A stretch of DNA of 64,000 nucleotides from Planctomycetota bacterium. Lineage in GTDB: Bacteria; Planctomycetota; UBA1135; GCA-002686595. Numbering within the stretch: the stretch's first letter is position 1; every line of letters begins with the position of its first letter. Below, piece after piece: positions 34,997 to 44,695 of the stretch. The notes beneath the pieces were generated by a model that saw only the letters and a list, made by a program, of their open reading frames with translations, ran no database searches and had not been told where the DNA came from. Location: positions 1 to 64,000 of the forward strand of contig JADYYP010000050.1 in NCBI GenBank assembly GCA_020853575.1. The letters run 5' to 3'. Both the position numbers and the translations under genes were made by a program.

Positions 34997-35330
34997 GGGG
35001 CACCGCGCATGCTAGCAGCCGCGCGGCGGAGATCCTCGGACACGCTTGGGTGCCCGCGAGCGCTCCGCTCCGCCCGGAGAGCTTTGCCCGGACCACGGAG
35101 TGCTGCGCGCCGGCCAACTTCCGAGCTCGCGCGCGCGGCGGGCCGCGCCACGTCGAGCCGTCGCGCTCCACTCGCGCCATTTTTCGCGAAGTGCGTCGGC
35201 CGGTGCGCGGCGCGCGGGAATGGACCGATGTCCGGGCCGCCAGGTTTGCTCGCACCCGCGCCGCACTCCACGTTCTCCTACACTCGATGGCGTCGCCTGC
35301 GCCCGTGCGACGCGGTCCCTCCGTGCATCC
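34997..35330. other. Divergent intergenic region
   Basis: This 334-bp gap separates the phosphodiesterase (minus) and the truncated gene at 35331 (plus). Only shadow frames; no motif recognised. It should hold the two promoters. Confidence 0.4.
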
Positions 35331-35690
35331 ATGAACCGACCAATCCAATCTGTCCTCGCGGCGCTCGGGCTCAGCTCGGTCGCTCTCGCGCAAGCGCCGC
35401 ACTTCGAGCGTCAGCCCAACGACGAGGTGATTTCGAGCTCGGCGGTCCAACCCGTGTTCCGCCGCTTGATCGCGGGCGAGTTCACCGGCGATCGCATGCT
35501 CGACGCGGTCGCGCTCGACGTCACCACTCCGACGCTGCTGTGGAATGTCGCCTACTCCAGCTCGGCGCTGGCGTTGCCGATCCAGGGCGAGGACGACCGG
35601 CTCGAGGACGACGACGGCGCCAACAGGCTGTCCGCGCGTCGATCGCAGGCACCCTTCGAGGGCGCGCGCTGCGGCGGCTACCATCGGGGG
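35331..35690 (+). pseudogene. Truncated secreted FG-GAP-type gene, in frame with the Rieske gene
   Basis: From ATG 35331 the frame encodes a signal peptide (MNRPIQSVLAALGLSSVALAQ) and then about 80 residues typical of secreted FG-GAP/VCBS proteins (FRRLIAGEFTGDRMLDAVALD, LLWNVAYSSSALALP). It then runs through a short low-complexity stretch (EDDRLEDDDGANRLSARRS) directly into the Rieske coding frame without a stop. A full FG-GAP protein would have several hundred more residues. I read it as a 3'-truncated gene whose open frame happens to continue into the next gene. Confidence 0.6.
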
Positions 35691-36044
35691 ATGCTGTCGA
35701 AATTCTTCGGTCTGTTCGGGCGCAAGCCGGCGCTGATCCAAGGCGCGGGCAAGCTCGCCGAGGGCCAGTCCAAGCGTGTCGAGTTCGGCGATCCGTTGGC
35801 GGGCGGCAAGGAGATCGTCCTGTGCCGTGTGGGTGGAGTGCTGCGCGCGCTCGATCGGCGCTGTCCGCACGAGGCGGGTGGGCGCATCGCCGATGGCCCG
35901 CTGCTCGAGGGCAAGTACGCGATGTGCCCGCTGCACGGCTTCAAGTTCGATCCTGCGACGGGGCGCGCCGTCGGTGTGCCGTGCAGCGACGCCAAGACCT
36001 ACAAGGTGCGCGAGGTCGGCGGCGACTGCGAAATTTGGCTCTGA
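35691..36044 (+). CDS. Rieske [2Fe-2S] ferredoxin
   Basis: This encodes 117 residues from ATG 35691, just after a G-rich CGGGGG. The iron-sulfur ligands are present: CPH at 58-60 and CPLH at 79-82, in RRCPHEAGGR...MCPLHGFKFD. The N-terminus (MLSKFFGLFGRKPALIQ) is basic and amphipathic, not a signal. It is a small soluble electron carrier, the type that serves Rieske-type oxygenases; none is nearby. The frame is open upstream to 35331, so a fusion protein of 237 residues is possible; the separate start seems more likely because the ferredoxin domain is complete. Confidence 0.9.
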   Translation: MLSKFFGLFGRKPALIQGAGKLAEGQSKRVEFGDPLAGGKEIVLCRVGGVLRALDRRCPHEAGGRIADGPLLEGKYAMCPLHGFKFDPATGRAVGVPCSDAKTYKVREVGGDCEIWL

Positions 36045-36066
36045 GCGGGCGCCGGCCGTGTGCGGC

Positions 36067-39000
36067 TCACTGGCTCTGGCGCGCGGCTGAGAGCGCGATG
36101 CGCGCCGCGATCTCGGAGGCGAGCTCGTTGTTCGACTGCTTGGTCGATTCCATTTGGCGTTTCATCAGCTCGCTCAGCTGGGCCAGCTCCGCGCGCGCCT
36201 CGTCGAGCCGTCCGCGCTGGCAAGCGATCAGCGCCGCGAACGCGTGGTGCTCGGGCGGAGTGCGTGAAGAGCGACGCAGGGCCCGCGCGCGCGCGAGCGC
36301 TGCCTCGGCGGCGTCGAGCTCACCCAATCGGAAGCGCGCTGCACCCTCGAAGAGCACGGCGCGGTCGTCCTGCTCGTCGATGCGCTGCATCGCCAGCGCC
36401 CGCCACAGCGCCAACTTGTAGTCGGCGACCTCGGCCCGGCCGGAACGCACCGTCTCGAGGCAATCGCCGCGCAGTGAGATCGGCTCCCCGCGGGTCGCCC
36501 GGCACATGCGCAGCGCCGCCTCACGCAACGCTTCGCTGATCGTCTCGTCGCGCAAGAGCTCGGCTTCGACGTGCTCGCGATCGAGCGCGCGCGTTTCGAA
36601 CAACTCGGCCACGTGGGGCAGCGCGAGCTCGCGGGCACGTTGCGCCTGCCGCCGCGCTTGCGCCAGTTCGGCGGTGCGCGCATCGGTCCAGACGCGGATC
36701 GAACCGTCGTCGAATCCGGCGGCGATGTGATGGCCGTCGCGGCTCACGCTCAAAGTGCGCAGAGCGAATGCCGCGCGAAAGTCGATCAAGGGGGCGCCGC
36801 CGCGCTCTTCGAACACCGCCAGGCCCTTGGTGCCGACGCGCGCCACGACGCGCGGCGAGTCGCCCATGCGAAAGCGCTGACCTTCGGACTCTTGGAAGGT
36901 CGCCGCGGGGCCGAGCGCGTAATCGGGCAACGTCAGCGTGCGCCGCACGCTGCCGCAATCGATGTCGAGCGCCCCACGGGCAGCTTCCAGCCCGTGGATC
37001 GGTCCCAGCCCCTCGTGGAGCGCGACGCGCTCTCCGCTCTCGAGCTCCCAGATCGACAGTGCGCCGTCGCGCGTGCCGACGGCGAGCTTGCGCCCATCGT
37101 CGAACCACTCGACCGCCGATACCGGGCCCTCCGTGCCGCGCAGCTCGGAAAGCGGCGCGTTGGTAGCCGCATCGAGGATGCTCACGTAACCATCGCTCTT
37201 GCCCGCGGCCAAGCGCGTACCACGCGCGTCGAAGCGCAAGCAGTCGACATCGGCGTCGGTGCCCGAACGGCCTTCGAGCAGCAATTCGAAGCGCTCGACG
37301 TCGTAGGTGCGCACGCGTCCGCCGCTGAAGCCGAAGGCGACGCGAGCGTCGACCGGCGAGGTGCACATCGAGCGCGAGAGATTGGAGACGGTTCCCAACG
37401 TCAAGTTGAGGCGCGTCAGGATCGCGATCGGCTCGCCGGCGCGTGTGTCCCAAACGCGCGCGACGCCGTCGGCACCGCGCGACACCAGGCGGCGGTGATC
37501 GGCGAGGAACTCGACTTGATCGATCGCCATGCGGTGGCCGAAGAGCGCGCTGTGCGCGCCGACCGAGGTGTCCCACACGCGCACTTCGCCCATTTGGTCG
37601 ACGCCGACCAGCGCGCGCCCGCCGCGCAGCGTGGCCGCGGACACGATGCGGCGATCGTCGGTGGGCAGCGTCGTGGAGTCGTTGCGCGACACGTTGCGCA
37701 CGCGGATCGAGCCCTGGGCTCCGGTGGCGATCACCGAATTTTCCCCGCGTCCGTAGGCGCACCAGTCGACGCCCGAGGCCTGGTCCGACCACAGGCTGAG
37801 CAGGCGGCCGGAGCCGACCTCCCACTCGCGCACGGTGCTCGCCCAGGGCTCGGGAGCCTGCGAAAGGACCGAGGGATCGCCGGCGGCGACGAGCAGGCGC
37901 TGGTCGTCCGCGGAAAACGCGACGTGCTCGATGCGCGCGCCCGGATCGCCGAGTACGCGCGGCGTGGGGGGGCCGAGGAGCTCGAACACGTAGACGCGAC
38001 CGTCGGAAGCGCCGAGCGCGATGCTGCGATCGTCGTGCGAAAACGTGGCGCACAGCAGGAAGGTCGCGCTCGCCGGGAATTCGCGCAGCAGCGCGCCGGT
38101 CGCGCAGTCGAGCACGCGCAGCCGTCGGTCCGCGGTGAGCAATGCCAGTCGCGTGCCTCGGGCGTCGAGCGCCGCACACACCGTCGGCATGTCGGACTCG
38201 ACCCAAGTCGCGTGCACCTTGCGCGCGTCGACGTCCACGACATGGATGCGCTTGGAAGAGCCGATCGCGGCCACGCGCCGCCGGTCACCACTGGCGGCGA
38301 GCGCGATGATCTCCGCGTGGTCGAGCTCGAGCTCGCCGCGCGGCTGGCCGCTCTCGAGGTCGACGAACTTGAGCCGCGCCAGCGCGCTCGGAGCGTTCGA
38401 TGCCGGCCCGCAGGCTGCGATCAGCGTGTGCTCGTCGGCGTCGACGGCGATGCGCACGTGGGCGTCGCCGAGAGCGATGCGGTCGGCCTTCCCGCGTTCG
38501 AAGGTGGTCACGCTCGCGGCCGAGGCCTCGCTGCGCGCGTCGAGGTAGCGCCACTCCCAGTGACGCAGCTCGTCGGGGCATTCGTCGAGCCGGCTGCGCA
38601 CGGCGGAGAGGTCCTCGAAGCGCAGGCTGGCCGCGGCCGCGGCAATGTTCGCGGTGTAGCTGCGGCGTCGGGCGAGTTCCTCCTTGGACTCCGCGTCGCG
38701 CTTGGCGGCGCTCAGTTGCGTGTTGACTTGCGACATCAAGGCGAAGGCGCCCTCGGCCCGGCGCTGCGATTCCTCGGCCTCGGCGCGCCTCTGCACCGCG
38801 AACTCGCGCTGCTTCTCCGCATCGTCCTTGGCGAGCTGCAAGTCCTCGTTGGCGCGCAGTTGTTGGCGCACCATCAGCGCCGAGAGCCCCAGCACCACCG
38901 CCAGCGCAGCCGCGACCGCGCCGGCGAAGCCCCGGTTGCGGCGCAACCAACTGCGGAACTCGGCGACCGCGCCGGTCTCGTGCGCCTTGACCACGCGTCC

Positions 39001-40056
39001 CTCGAGGAACGCGCGCAGATCCTCGGCGACGCCCAGCATGCTCGGGTAACGCTCGCGCACGTCGCGCGCCATGGCCTTCTCGCAGATCGCGATCAGCTCC
39101 TGCGGCACGTTCTTGGTCAGCTTCGCGAGCTCTGGCGGCGGCCCTTGGATCAAGAGCCCGAGCACGGTGAAGGGCGACGTGCTCTCGTCCTTGCCGGCGT
39201 AGGGCATGTGGGCGGAGAGCAATTGGTAGAGCATCGCGCCCAGCGAATACACGTCGGAATGCGGCCCGATGTCCTCGAGTCGGCCGCGCGCCTGCTCCGG
39301 CGGCATGTAGCACGGAGTGCCGACCACGTCGCCGTCCATGGTCGCCAAGGGCGAGTGCGCGCTGGCCGAGAGATCCTTGCGCTCGGTGTGCACCAGGCTG
39401 TGCGACGCGCCAGGCTCCTTGATGCGCACGTCGTGCGTGTCGGGGCGGCCCAACACCTTGGCCAGGCCCCAGTCCATCACGTACACCTCACCGAAACGCC
39501 CGACCATGATGTTGGCGGGCTTGAGGTCGCGGTGGATCACGCCTTTCTCGTGCGCGAAGGCCATCGCCTCGCACACGCGCAGCAGCACGCCGAGCGCGCG
39601 CGGCAGGTTCCAGCCCTCACGGCCCTCGTGAACCAGCGCGAACACCTCGCGCAGGTCGCGGCCCTTGACGAGCTTCATCGTGAAGAACAGGCGACCGCGC
39701 GAGTCGAGCCCGAGCTCGTGCACCGGGACGATCCCGGGGTGATCGAGCTGGCCGGTGATCTGCGCTTCCTCGAGGAAGCGCGCGTGGCGTCGCAGGCTCG
39801 CGCCCTGCTCGGACTTGGTCGAATCGCCGGCGTTGCCCGGGCCGTCGAGCATCACTTTCATCGCCAGGTGCCGCCGCAGGTCGCAGTCGAAGACGCGCAC
39901 GATCGCGCCCATGCCGCCGCGGGCGATCTCGCCCTTGGACGCGTAGCGCGCTTCGCCGTGGGGGCGCGAGCGCAGTCGTTCGACGATCTCGCTGGGGGGC
40001 GATTCCGGCTGAGCTCCCGACGAGGAAGCCGCGGAGGAGAGGTCGTCGGAGTTCAT
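36067..40056 (-). CDS. Hanks-type Ser/Thr protein kinase with WD40 repeats
   Basis: This encodes 1329 residues. Kinase domain about 38-365: GEIARGGMG loop, Lys67 in LAMKVM, HRDLKPAN (175-182), DWG (195-197) replacing DFG, GTPCYMPPEQ. One TM helix follows at about 378-396 (FAGAVAAALAVVLGLSALMV). Next is a Glu/Arg coiled coil (about 400-470). WD40-like blades fill about 530-1130, for example RMAIDQVEFLADHRRLVSRGADGVARVWDT. The C-terminal about 150 residues are helical (TPR-like) and end DEARAELAQLSELMKRQMEST. It is the largest gene in the window. Its start is divergent from the 4Fe-4S gene (40144), so they may share a control region; convergent with the Rieske gene (22-bp gap). Confidence 0.93.
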   Translation of the reverse strand: MNSDDLSSAASSSGAQPESPPSEIVERLRSRPHGEARYASKGEIARGGMGAIVRVFDCDLRRHLAMKVMLDGPGNAGDSTKSEQGASLRRHARFLEEAQITGQLDHPGIVPVHELGLDSRGRLFFTMKLVKGRDLREVFALVHEGREGWNLPRALGVLLRVCEAMAFAHEKGVIHRDLKPANIMVGRFGEVYVMDWGLAKVLGRPDTHDVRIKEPGASHSLVHTERKDLSASAHSPLATMDGDVVGTPCYMPPEQARGRLEDIGPHSDVYSLGAMLYQLLSAHMPYAGKDESTSPFTVLGLLIQGPPPELAKLTKNVPQELIAICEKAMARDVRERYPSMLGVAEDLRAFLEGRVVKAHETGAVAEFRSWLRRNRGFAGAVAAALAVVLGLSALMVRQQLRANEDLQLAKDDAEKQREFAVQRRAEAEESQRRAEGAFALMSQVNTQLSAAKRDAESKEELARRRSYTANIAAAAASLRFEDLSAVRSRLDECPDELRHWEWRYLDARSEASAASVTTFERGKADRIALGDAHVRIAVDADEHTLIAACGPASNAPSALARLKFVDLESGQPRGELELDHAEIIALAASGDRRRVAAIGSSKRIHVVDVDARKVHATWVESDMPTVCAALDARGTRLALLTADRRLRVLDCATGALLREFPASATFLLCATFSHDDRSIALGASDGRVYVFELLGPPTPRVLGDPGARIEHVAFSADDQRLLVAAGDPSVLSQAPEPWASTVREWEVGSGRLLSLWSDQASGVDWCAYGRGENSVIATGAQGSIRVRNVSRNDSTTLPTDDRRIVSAATLRGGRALVGVDQMGEVRVWDTSVGAHSALFGHRMAIDQVEFLADHRRLVSRGADGVARVWDTRAGEPIAILTRLNLTLGTVSNLSRSMCTSPVDARVAFGFSGGRVRTYDVERFELLLEGRSGTDADVDCLRFDARGTRLAAGKSDGYVSILDAATNAPLSELRGTEGPVSAVEWFDDGRKLAVGTRDGALSIWELESGERVALHEGLGPIHGLEAARGALDIDCGSVRRTLTLPDYALGPAATFQESEGQRFRMGDSPRVVARVGTKGLAVFEERGGAPLIDFRAAFALRTLSVSRDGHHIAAGFDDGSIRVWTDARTAELAQARRQAQRARELALPHVAELFETRALDREHVEAELLRDETISEALREAALRMCRATRGEPISLRGDCLETVRSGRAEVADYKLALWRALAMQRIDEQDDRAVLFEGAARFRLGELDAAEAALARARALRRSSRTPPEHHAFAALIACQRGRLDEARAELAQLSELMKRQMESTKQSNNELASEIAARIALSAARQSQ

Positions 40057-40143
40057 CGGGTCGTCCGCTGAGCGCGCAGGCTAGCACAGGTCGCGGCCTG
40101 GTCGTGTTTGCGCGACGAGTGCGGGCGCTCCACAATCGCAACC

Positions 40144-41973
40144 GTGAGCGAAGGCTGCGCGAGCGAGGTCCAACCCGCGGAGGGTGCGACGCCCAAGGGC
40201 GTGCGACGCTCGCGCGTCGGCAAGTGGCGCGCGCTGGTGCTGTTGGCGGTGCACGTCGCGATCGCGGCCCACGTGCTGCACTGGCAGTCGACTGGATCGA
40301 CGCTCTCGCCGCTCGAGCCGTCCGAGTCGATGGAGCTGTCGAAGAACGGCATCGTCAACGCCGGCGCGATCTTCCTCGGCCTCGCGATCGCCGCAACGGC
40401 CTTGTTCGGCCGGTTTTTCTGCGGTTGGGCGTGCCACCTGGTCGCGGTGCAAGACGCCTGTCGCTGGCTGCTCGAGAAGCTCGGCTTGCGCCCGCGACCG
40501 GTGAACCTGGGACTGCTCGGCGCCGTGCCTTGGATCGTGTGCGTCTACATGTTCTTCGCGCCGATCTTGTACCGCGTCGTCTCCGGGCTCGAGCTCGGCC
40601 CGCTCGAGACCAAGCTCTCGACCAACCTGTTCTGGGCGACGTTTCCAGGCTGGGCGATGGCGCTCACCACCTTCGTCGTCACCAGCGGCCTGATGGTCTA
40701 CTTGCTCGGCGCCAAGGGTTTCTGCACCTACGGCTGTCCCTACGGAGCGTTGTTCGGCATCGCCGACCAAGTTGCTCCGCTGCGCGTTCACGTGACCGAC
40801 GCCTGCTCCGGTTGCGGTCACTGCACCGCGGTCTGCACCTCCAATGTGCGCGTGCACCAGGAGGTGCGCGACTGGAAGGCGATCGTCGACCCGGGTTGCA
40901 TGAAGTGCCTCGACTGCGTCAGCGTGTGTCCGAAGGACGCGCTCTACGTCGGCTTCGGCGCGCCCGCCGCGGTGCGCTCGCGAGCTCGACCCAAGCCCGC
41001 TCGCGGAGCGACCTGGGCAGCGCGCGCGCCGCGCATCGCGAGCTCGGCGGTCTTCATGTGGAGCTGCTACGTGCTGTTGATGTTCCGCGGGGAGGAGGCG
41101 GACTTCCATTTGGGCTTCGCGGCGCTGCTGGCGCTGGGCTCGCTGGTCATCGCGTTGCTGTTCGCCGGCAAGTCCGAGCGCCCCGGCGCGCCTTCGCTGG
41201 GCGAGGACCTGATCTTGGGTGTCGCGTTCCTGGTCGGCCTGTACGCCTTCCGCGGTTACCGCCTGTTCCCCTGGCTCGACGCCACGACGCCGCTGTTGCT
41301 CGCCATCGGGCTCGGCGCGCTCGTGGCCCTCGCCACCCTGACGGCCTGGAGATCGGTCGGGCGCAGCTCGCTCTCGTTGCAGACGATCGAGATCCTGCGC
41401 GAGCGGCGCTTGACGAAACCGGGCTGGCTGATGGCGAGCCTCGGCGTGGGGCTGCTCGCCTTGACGGCCCACGCGACCTGGTCGCAGGTCTCGAGCGAGC
41501 TCGCGAGCATCGAGCAGCGCCGACTCGACCAGCAGCGGCGCGACGACGTGGCCGGCGCTCGCGCGGCCTACGACCGCGGCGTCGCGCACGCAGCCGAGGC
41601 GCGCTTCAGCGAAGCGGCGGCCGAGTTCGAGGCCGCGCTGGCGCTCGCGCCGGACTTCCTCCAGGCGCGTGAGAATTTGGCGGGCATGTACTGCGCTCTC
41701 GGGCGTTTCACCGATGGGATCGCGCAGTACGAGCTGGCCCTCGCCGAACGGCCCGACGACGCGGATACGCATTTCATGCTCGGGCGCGCCTACGCCGCGC
41801 TCGACCAACTCGACTCCGCCCTCGAACATTGGAGCGCCAGCGTGCGTCTCAACCCCGACCACCGGCCGGCCCATGAGATGCTCGCGATCCTCTACTCCCA
41901 GCGCGGCGACGAGCTGCGCGCGCGCGAGCACGCCGAGGCCGCCCGCCGCGACAGCGGAAGCGGTCGACGCTGA
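40144..41973 (+). CDS. Polyferredoxin-like 4Fe-4S membrane protein with TPR tail
   Basis: This encodes about 609 residues from GTG 40144; TTG 40108 would add 12 residues. No ATG is available. N-terminal TM segments carry FFCGWACHLVAVQD (Cys93, Cys97) and FCTYGCPYGALFG (Cys194, Cys198), the NapH/CcoG-like pattern. Two ferredoxin clusters follow: CSGCGHCTAVC (221-231) and CMKCLDCVSVCPKDAL (252-262). After about four further TM segments (about 310-450) comes a three-repeat TPR tail (about 465-600: FSEAAAEFEAALALAPDFLQARENLAGMYCALG). It should pass electrons at the membrane; the TPR tail may bind a partner. A fused TPR tail is unusual for this family. Confidence 0.87.
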   Translation: MSEGCASEVQPAEGATPKGVRRSRVGKWRALVLLAVHVAIAAHVLHWQSTGSTLSPLEPSESMELSKNGIVNAGAIFLGLAIAATALFGRFFCGWACHLVAVQDACRWLLEKLGLRPRPVNLGLLGAVPWIVCVYMFFAPILYRVVSGLELGPLETKLSTNLFWATFPGWAMALTTFVVTSGLMVYLLGAKGFCTYGCPYGALFGIADQVAPLRVHVTDACSGCGHCTAVCTSNVRVHQEVRDWKAIVDPGCMKCLDCVSVCPKDALYVGFGAPAAVRSRARPKPARGATWAARAPRIASSAVFMWSCYVLLMFRGEEADFHLGFAALLALGSLVIALLFAGKSERPGAPSLGEDLILGVAFLVGLYAFRGYRLFPWLDATTPLLLAIGLGALVALATLTAWRSVGRSSLSLQTIEILRERRLTKPGWLMASLGVGLLALTAHATWSQVSSELASIEQRRLDQQRRDDVAGARAAYDRGVAHAAEARFSEAAAEFEAALALAPDFLQARENLAGMYCALGRFTDGIAQYELALAERPDDADTHFMLGRAYAALDQLDSALEHWSASVRLNPDHRPAHEMLAILYSQRGDELRAREHAEAARRDSGSGRR

Positions 41974-42177
41974 GCGAGCGCGGGATGCGCGCTTCGAACG
42001 TGACCGTGACGCGCGCGGGCTAGGCGCATTCCGCGGCGGTCGAGTACAGTCATCTGCCCCACACACCAACGCGGGGATGGAGTGTTGCATCGGCGGACCG
42101 CCCACGCCGAGCTCCCTCAGGACACTTCGCTTCGCGCTGCCTTGATCCCTTCCTCTCCTTCAGGTGCGAGTACCTTC

Positions 42178-44382
42178 ATGAGTGTTTCCTTCGCCAAGTC
42201 GGCGTTCGCGGTCAGCGCGCTCGCCGCGGTTTCGATCGCGGGCTCGGAATCCGAGGCCGCACTGCGCGGCTACGTGGTCTCCGGAGAGCTGCTGCTGTTC
42301 TCGGCAGCGGACCAGGAGCTGCCGTCAGGGTGGTCGGTGGTCGCCGAGGGCGCCCTCGAGCACGGCGCCAATGTGCTTTCGCTCTCGGGTCTGTGCGACA
42401 TGACCACCAGCGGTTCCTCGGTGGTGTCGCTGTACTCCAAGCCGATGGCGACGGGCCGTCATCAACTCGTCCTGCGCAACGCCGAAGGGCGCTCCTTCGG
42501 ACTGGGCGATCTGTCGCTGGCCCTGGTCGACGGCAAGTGGTCGCTGCTCTCGACGGGTGATTTCGCGGGTCGCGCGGCGTTCGAGCTGGTCGAGAGCTCG
42601 ACCGCGCTGGTGCGCCAGAGCGACGACGCCTTCACCCTGACCGGCGAGCTAGTGCTCAGCGAAACGGCGATGCACGAGCTGGGGATCGAGGGCTCCGAGC
42701 GCTGCACGCTGGGCGCGGTGACCTTGATCGGTTCCGCGTTCTTCGATCCGGCGCGCAAGGTCGAGCTCGCGGCTCCCGCGGCGAGCGCCGGGGTCGGCCC
42801 GGACGTCGTGGTCAGCACCATCGGCAGCACCTTCGGCGAGTACGGCGCGGTCGGATCGATCGGCGCCTACGCCGTGACCACCGTCTCCTGCAACATCGGC
42901 ACGACCGACGCCATCTGGATCGACACCGGCACGCAGCCCAACCGCCACCCGGTGATCGGGACGCAGCTGTACCGCCTCAAGTCGGTGGCCGGCGCCACGC
43001 GCTTCGAGCAGATCGGCATGAGCTGGCTCAAGCACGGCTTCTGCGCGGCCGACGCGCCGAGCTGCACCAACCTCGGGCCTCCGGGCTCGACCTACGCCGG
43101 CAACGGCAGCTGCGACTGGCTCGGCCTGTTCGCCACCGACACCTACGGCGACAGCCTCAACGCCTCGCAGCCCGGCTGCGGCCCGCGCTCGGAAGTCAAC
43201 CCTTGGACGGGCGTGTATCCGTTCCCCTACATCCTCGGCGGCGGCGCCAGTGGCAACGCGATCTACAAGCGCCTGCAGGTCAACAACTCCGACCTCGATC
43301 CGGCCCAGAACTCCGGGGCGACCTATTGGGGTGAGGTGGTCTACATCTGCACCGACGAGCCGGACGTCCACAAGTACAACAACTACTCGGTACGTTCGAC
43401 GACGGTCGGTGGGCTCAGCGGCGGTCAGTACAACCTGTCGTTTGGCGGCTCGACGATCCCGATGAAGAGCGCGCTCGAGCAGTGGGCCACGGTCGATCCC
43501 GGCGTCAGCATCAAGTTCGCCGACATCGCGGGCGATGGTCGGATCTACCTCGGGACCAAGGTCACCAACATGGGGGTCGGCCAGTACCACTACGAGTACG
43601 CGCTGTTCAACATGAACAGCGACCGCGGCGCGCAGGCGCTCTCGGTGCCGCTCTCGTCGGGTGCGATCCTCAACAACGTCGGCTTCCACGACGTCGACTA
43701 CCACTCGGGCGAGCCCTACGCGCTGACCGACTGGTCCGCCAACGTGGTGCCGAACAGCAGCGTGACGTGGTCGACGCAGACCTTCGCCGCCAACCCCAAC
43801 GCCAACGCGTTGCGCTGGAGTACGACCTACAACTACCGCTTCGATTCGAACGCCGCGCCGCAACAGGGTCAGGTCACCGTGACGCTGTTCAAGCCCGGCA
43901 CCCCGACGACGATCACCTTCAACACCGACGTTCCCGGCTCGAGCTGCGGCACGTTCAGCTACTGCAGCACCAGCGTGACGACCAACGGGTGCGGCCCGAC
44001 GATGTCGGGAAGCGGCACGCCGAGCGCGGTCAACCCCAGCGGCTTCACGATCACCTGCAGCAACCTCGAAGGGCAGAAGAACGGCCTGTTCTTCTTCGGC
44101 CTCGGACAGACCTCGGTGGCCTGGGCGGTGGGCTCGACTTCGACGCGCTGCGTGACCGCGCCGGTGCAGCGCTTGCCGAGCGCCAACTCGGGTGGCACCG
44201 CAGGTGCGTGCGACGGTTCGATCTCGGTCGACTGGAACGCCTGGCGCGCGGCCAACCCGACGGGTTTGGGCAGTCCCTATAGCGCCGGTCAAACGCTCTT
44301 CGCGCAGACCTGGTTCCGCGACCCGCCGGCGCCCACGGCAACCAACCTGAGCAACGCTTTGGGCTGGACGATTTGCCCGTGA
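42178..44382 (+). CDS. Large secreted protein with C-terminal Cys module (tandem paralogue 1)
   Basis: This encodes 734 residues from ATG 42178, giving signal peptide MSVSFAKSAFAVSALAAVSIAG. Residues about 25-200 form a divergent N-domain (RGYVVSGELLLFSAADQELPSGW). Residues about 205-590 are a highly ordered core (GAVGSIGAYAVTTVSCNIGT..., RHPVIGTQLYR, FEQIGMSWLKHGFCA, NPWTGVYPFPYILGGG, YHYEYALFNMNSDR) that is almost repeated in the gene at 44696. The C-terminal about 140 residues are the shared module (FSYCSTSVTTNGC ... WFRDPPAP). No enzymatic motif is recognised; surface or exported role inferred. A terminator lies at 44460. Confidence 0.85.
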   Translation: MSVSFAKSAFAVSALAAVSIAGSESEAALRGYVVSGELLLFSAADQELPSGWSVVAEGALEHGANVLSLSGLCDMTTSGSSVVSLYSKPMATGRHQLVLRNAEGRSFGLGDLSLALVDGKWSLLSTGDFAGRAAFELVESSTALVRQSDDAFTLTGELVLSETAMHELGIEGSERCTLGAVTLIGSAFFDPARKVELAAPAASAGVGPDVVVSTIGSTFGEYGAVGSIGAYAVTTVSCNIGTTDAIWIDTGTQPNRHPVIGTQLYRLKSVAGATRFEQIGMSWLKHGFCAADAPSCTNLGPPGSTYAGNGSCDWLGLFATDTYGDSLNASQPGCGPRSEVNPWTGVYPFPYILGGGASGNAIYKRLQVNNSDLDPAQNSGATYWGEVVYICTDEPDVHKYNNYSVRSTTVGGLSGGQYNLSFGGSTIPMKSALEQWATVDPGVSIKFADIAGDGRIYLGTKVTNMGVGQYHYEYALFNMNSDRGAQALSVPLSSGAILNNVGFHDVDYHSGEPYALTDWSANVVPNSSVTWSTQTFAANPNANALRWSTTYNYRFDSNAAPQQGQVTVTLFKPGTPTTITFNTDVPGSSCGTFSYCSTSVTTNGCGPTMSGSGTPSAVNPSGFTITCSNLEGQKNGLFFFGLGQTSVAWAVGSTSTRCVTAPVQRLPSANSGGTAGACDGSISVDWNAWRAANPTGLGSPYSAGQTLFAQTWFRDPPAPTATNLSNALGWTICP

Positions 44383-44459
44383 GCACGAGAGCCGCGGGGC
44401 CGCATCGAGCGCGCTCCGTCGGCTCACTGGCTTGAGGCTTACTGGCTTGAGGCTTCGAG

Positions 44460-44496
44460 GCCGGGCTCGCATCCGCGGGCCCGGCTGCTTTTTTTT
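44460..44496 (+). terminator. Rho-independent terminator after paralogue 1
   Basis: GCCGGGC (44460-44466) pairs with GCCCGGC (44479-44485); a run of eight T follows (44489-44496). It separates the two paralogues into distinct transcripts. Just before it, a 15-bp tandem repeat occurs at 44426-44440 and 44441-44455. Confidence 0.85.
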
Positions 44497-44695
44497 CGTG
44501 CCGCGCGCCCGCGAGAAAACCGCTACGACCAGAAAGTGTCGAACTCCGTCGCGCGCGGCCCCGTCCAAGCGGGAGTAGGATTGTCCCTAGGTAGCGCTGG
44601 CGGTCTGTCCATGCCGGACGCGACCTGCTGTCGAGCCACGCTCAGGAGCGTCGCTCGCTCTCCCTCCCTCAGTGTCCCTCTGCTTCGAGAACCCA

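Noticed and set aside
33186..35936. Very long open frames on both strands over the phosphodiesterase/Rieske area
   Set aside because: Composition and lack of domains show that they are GC-rich shadows of the real genes at 31609-33597, 33602-34996 and 35691-36044.
44426..44455. Two 15-bp direct repeats as a possible CRISPR or attachment site
   Set aside because: Only two units without spacers and next to a terminator; too small to call.
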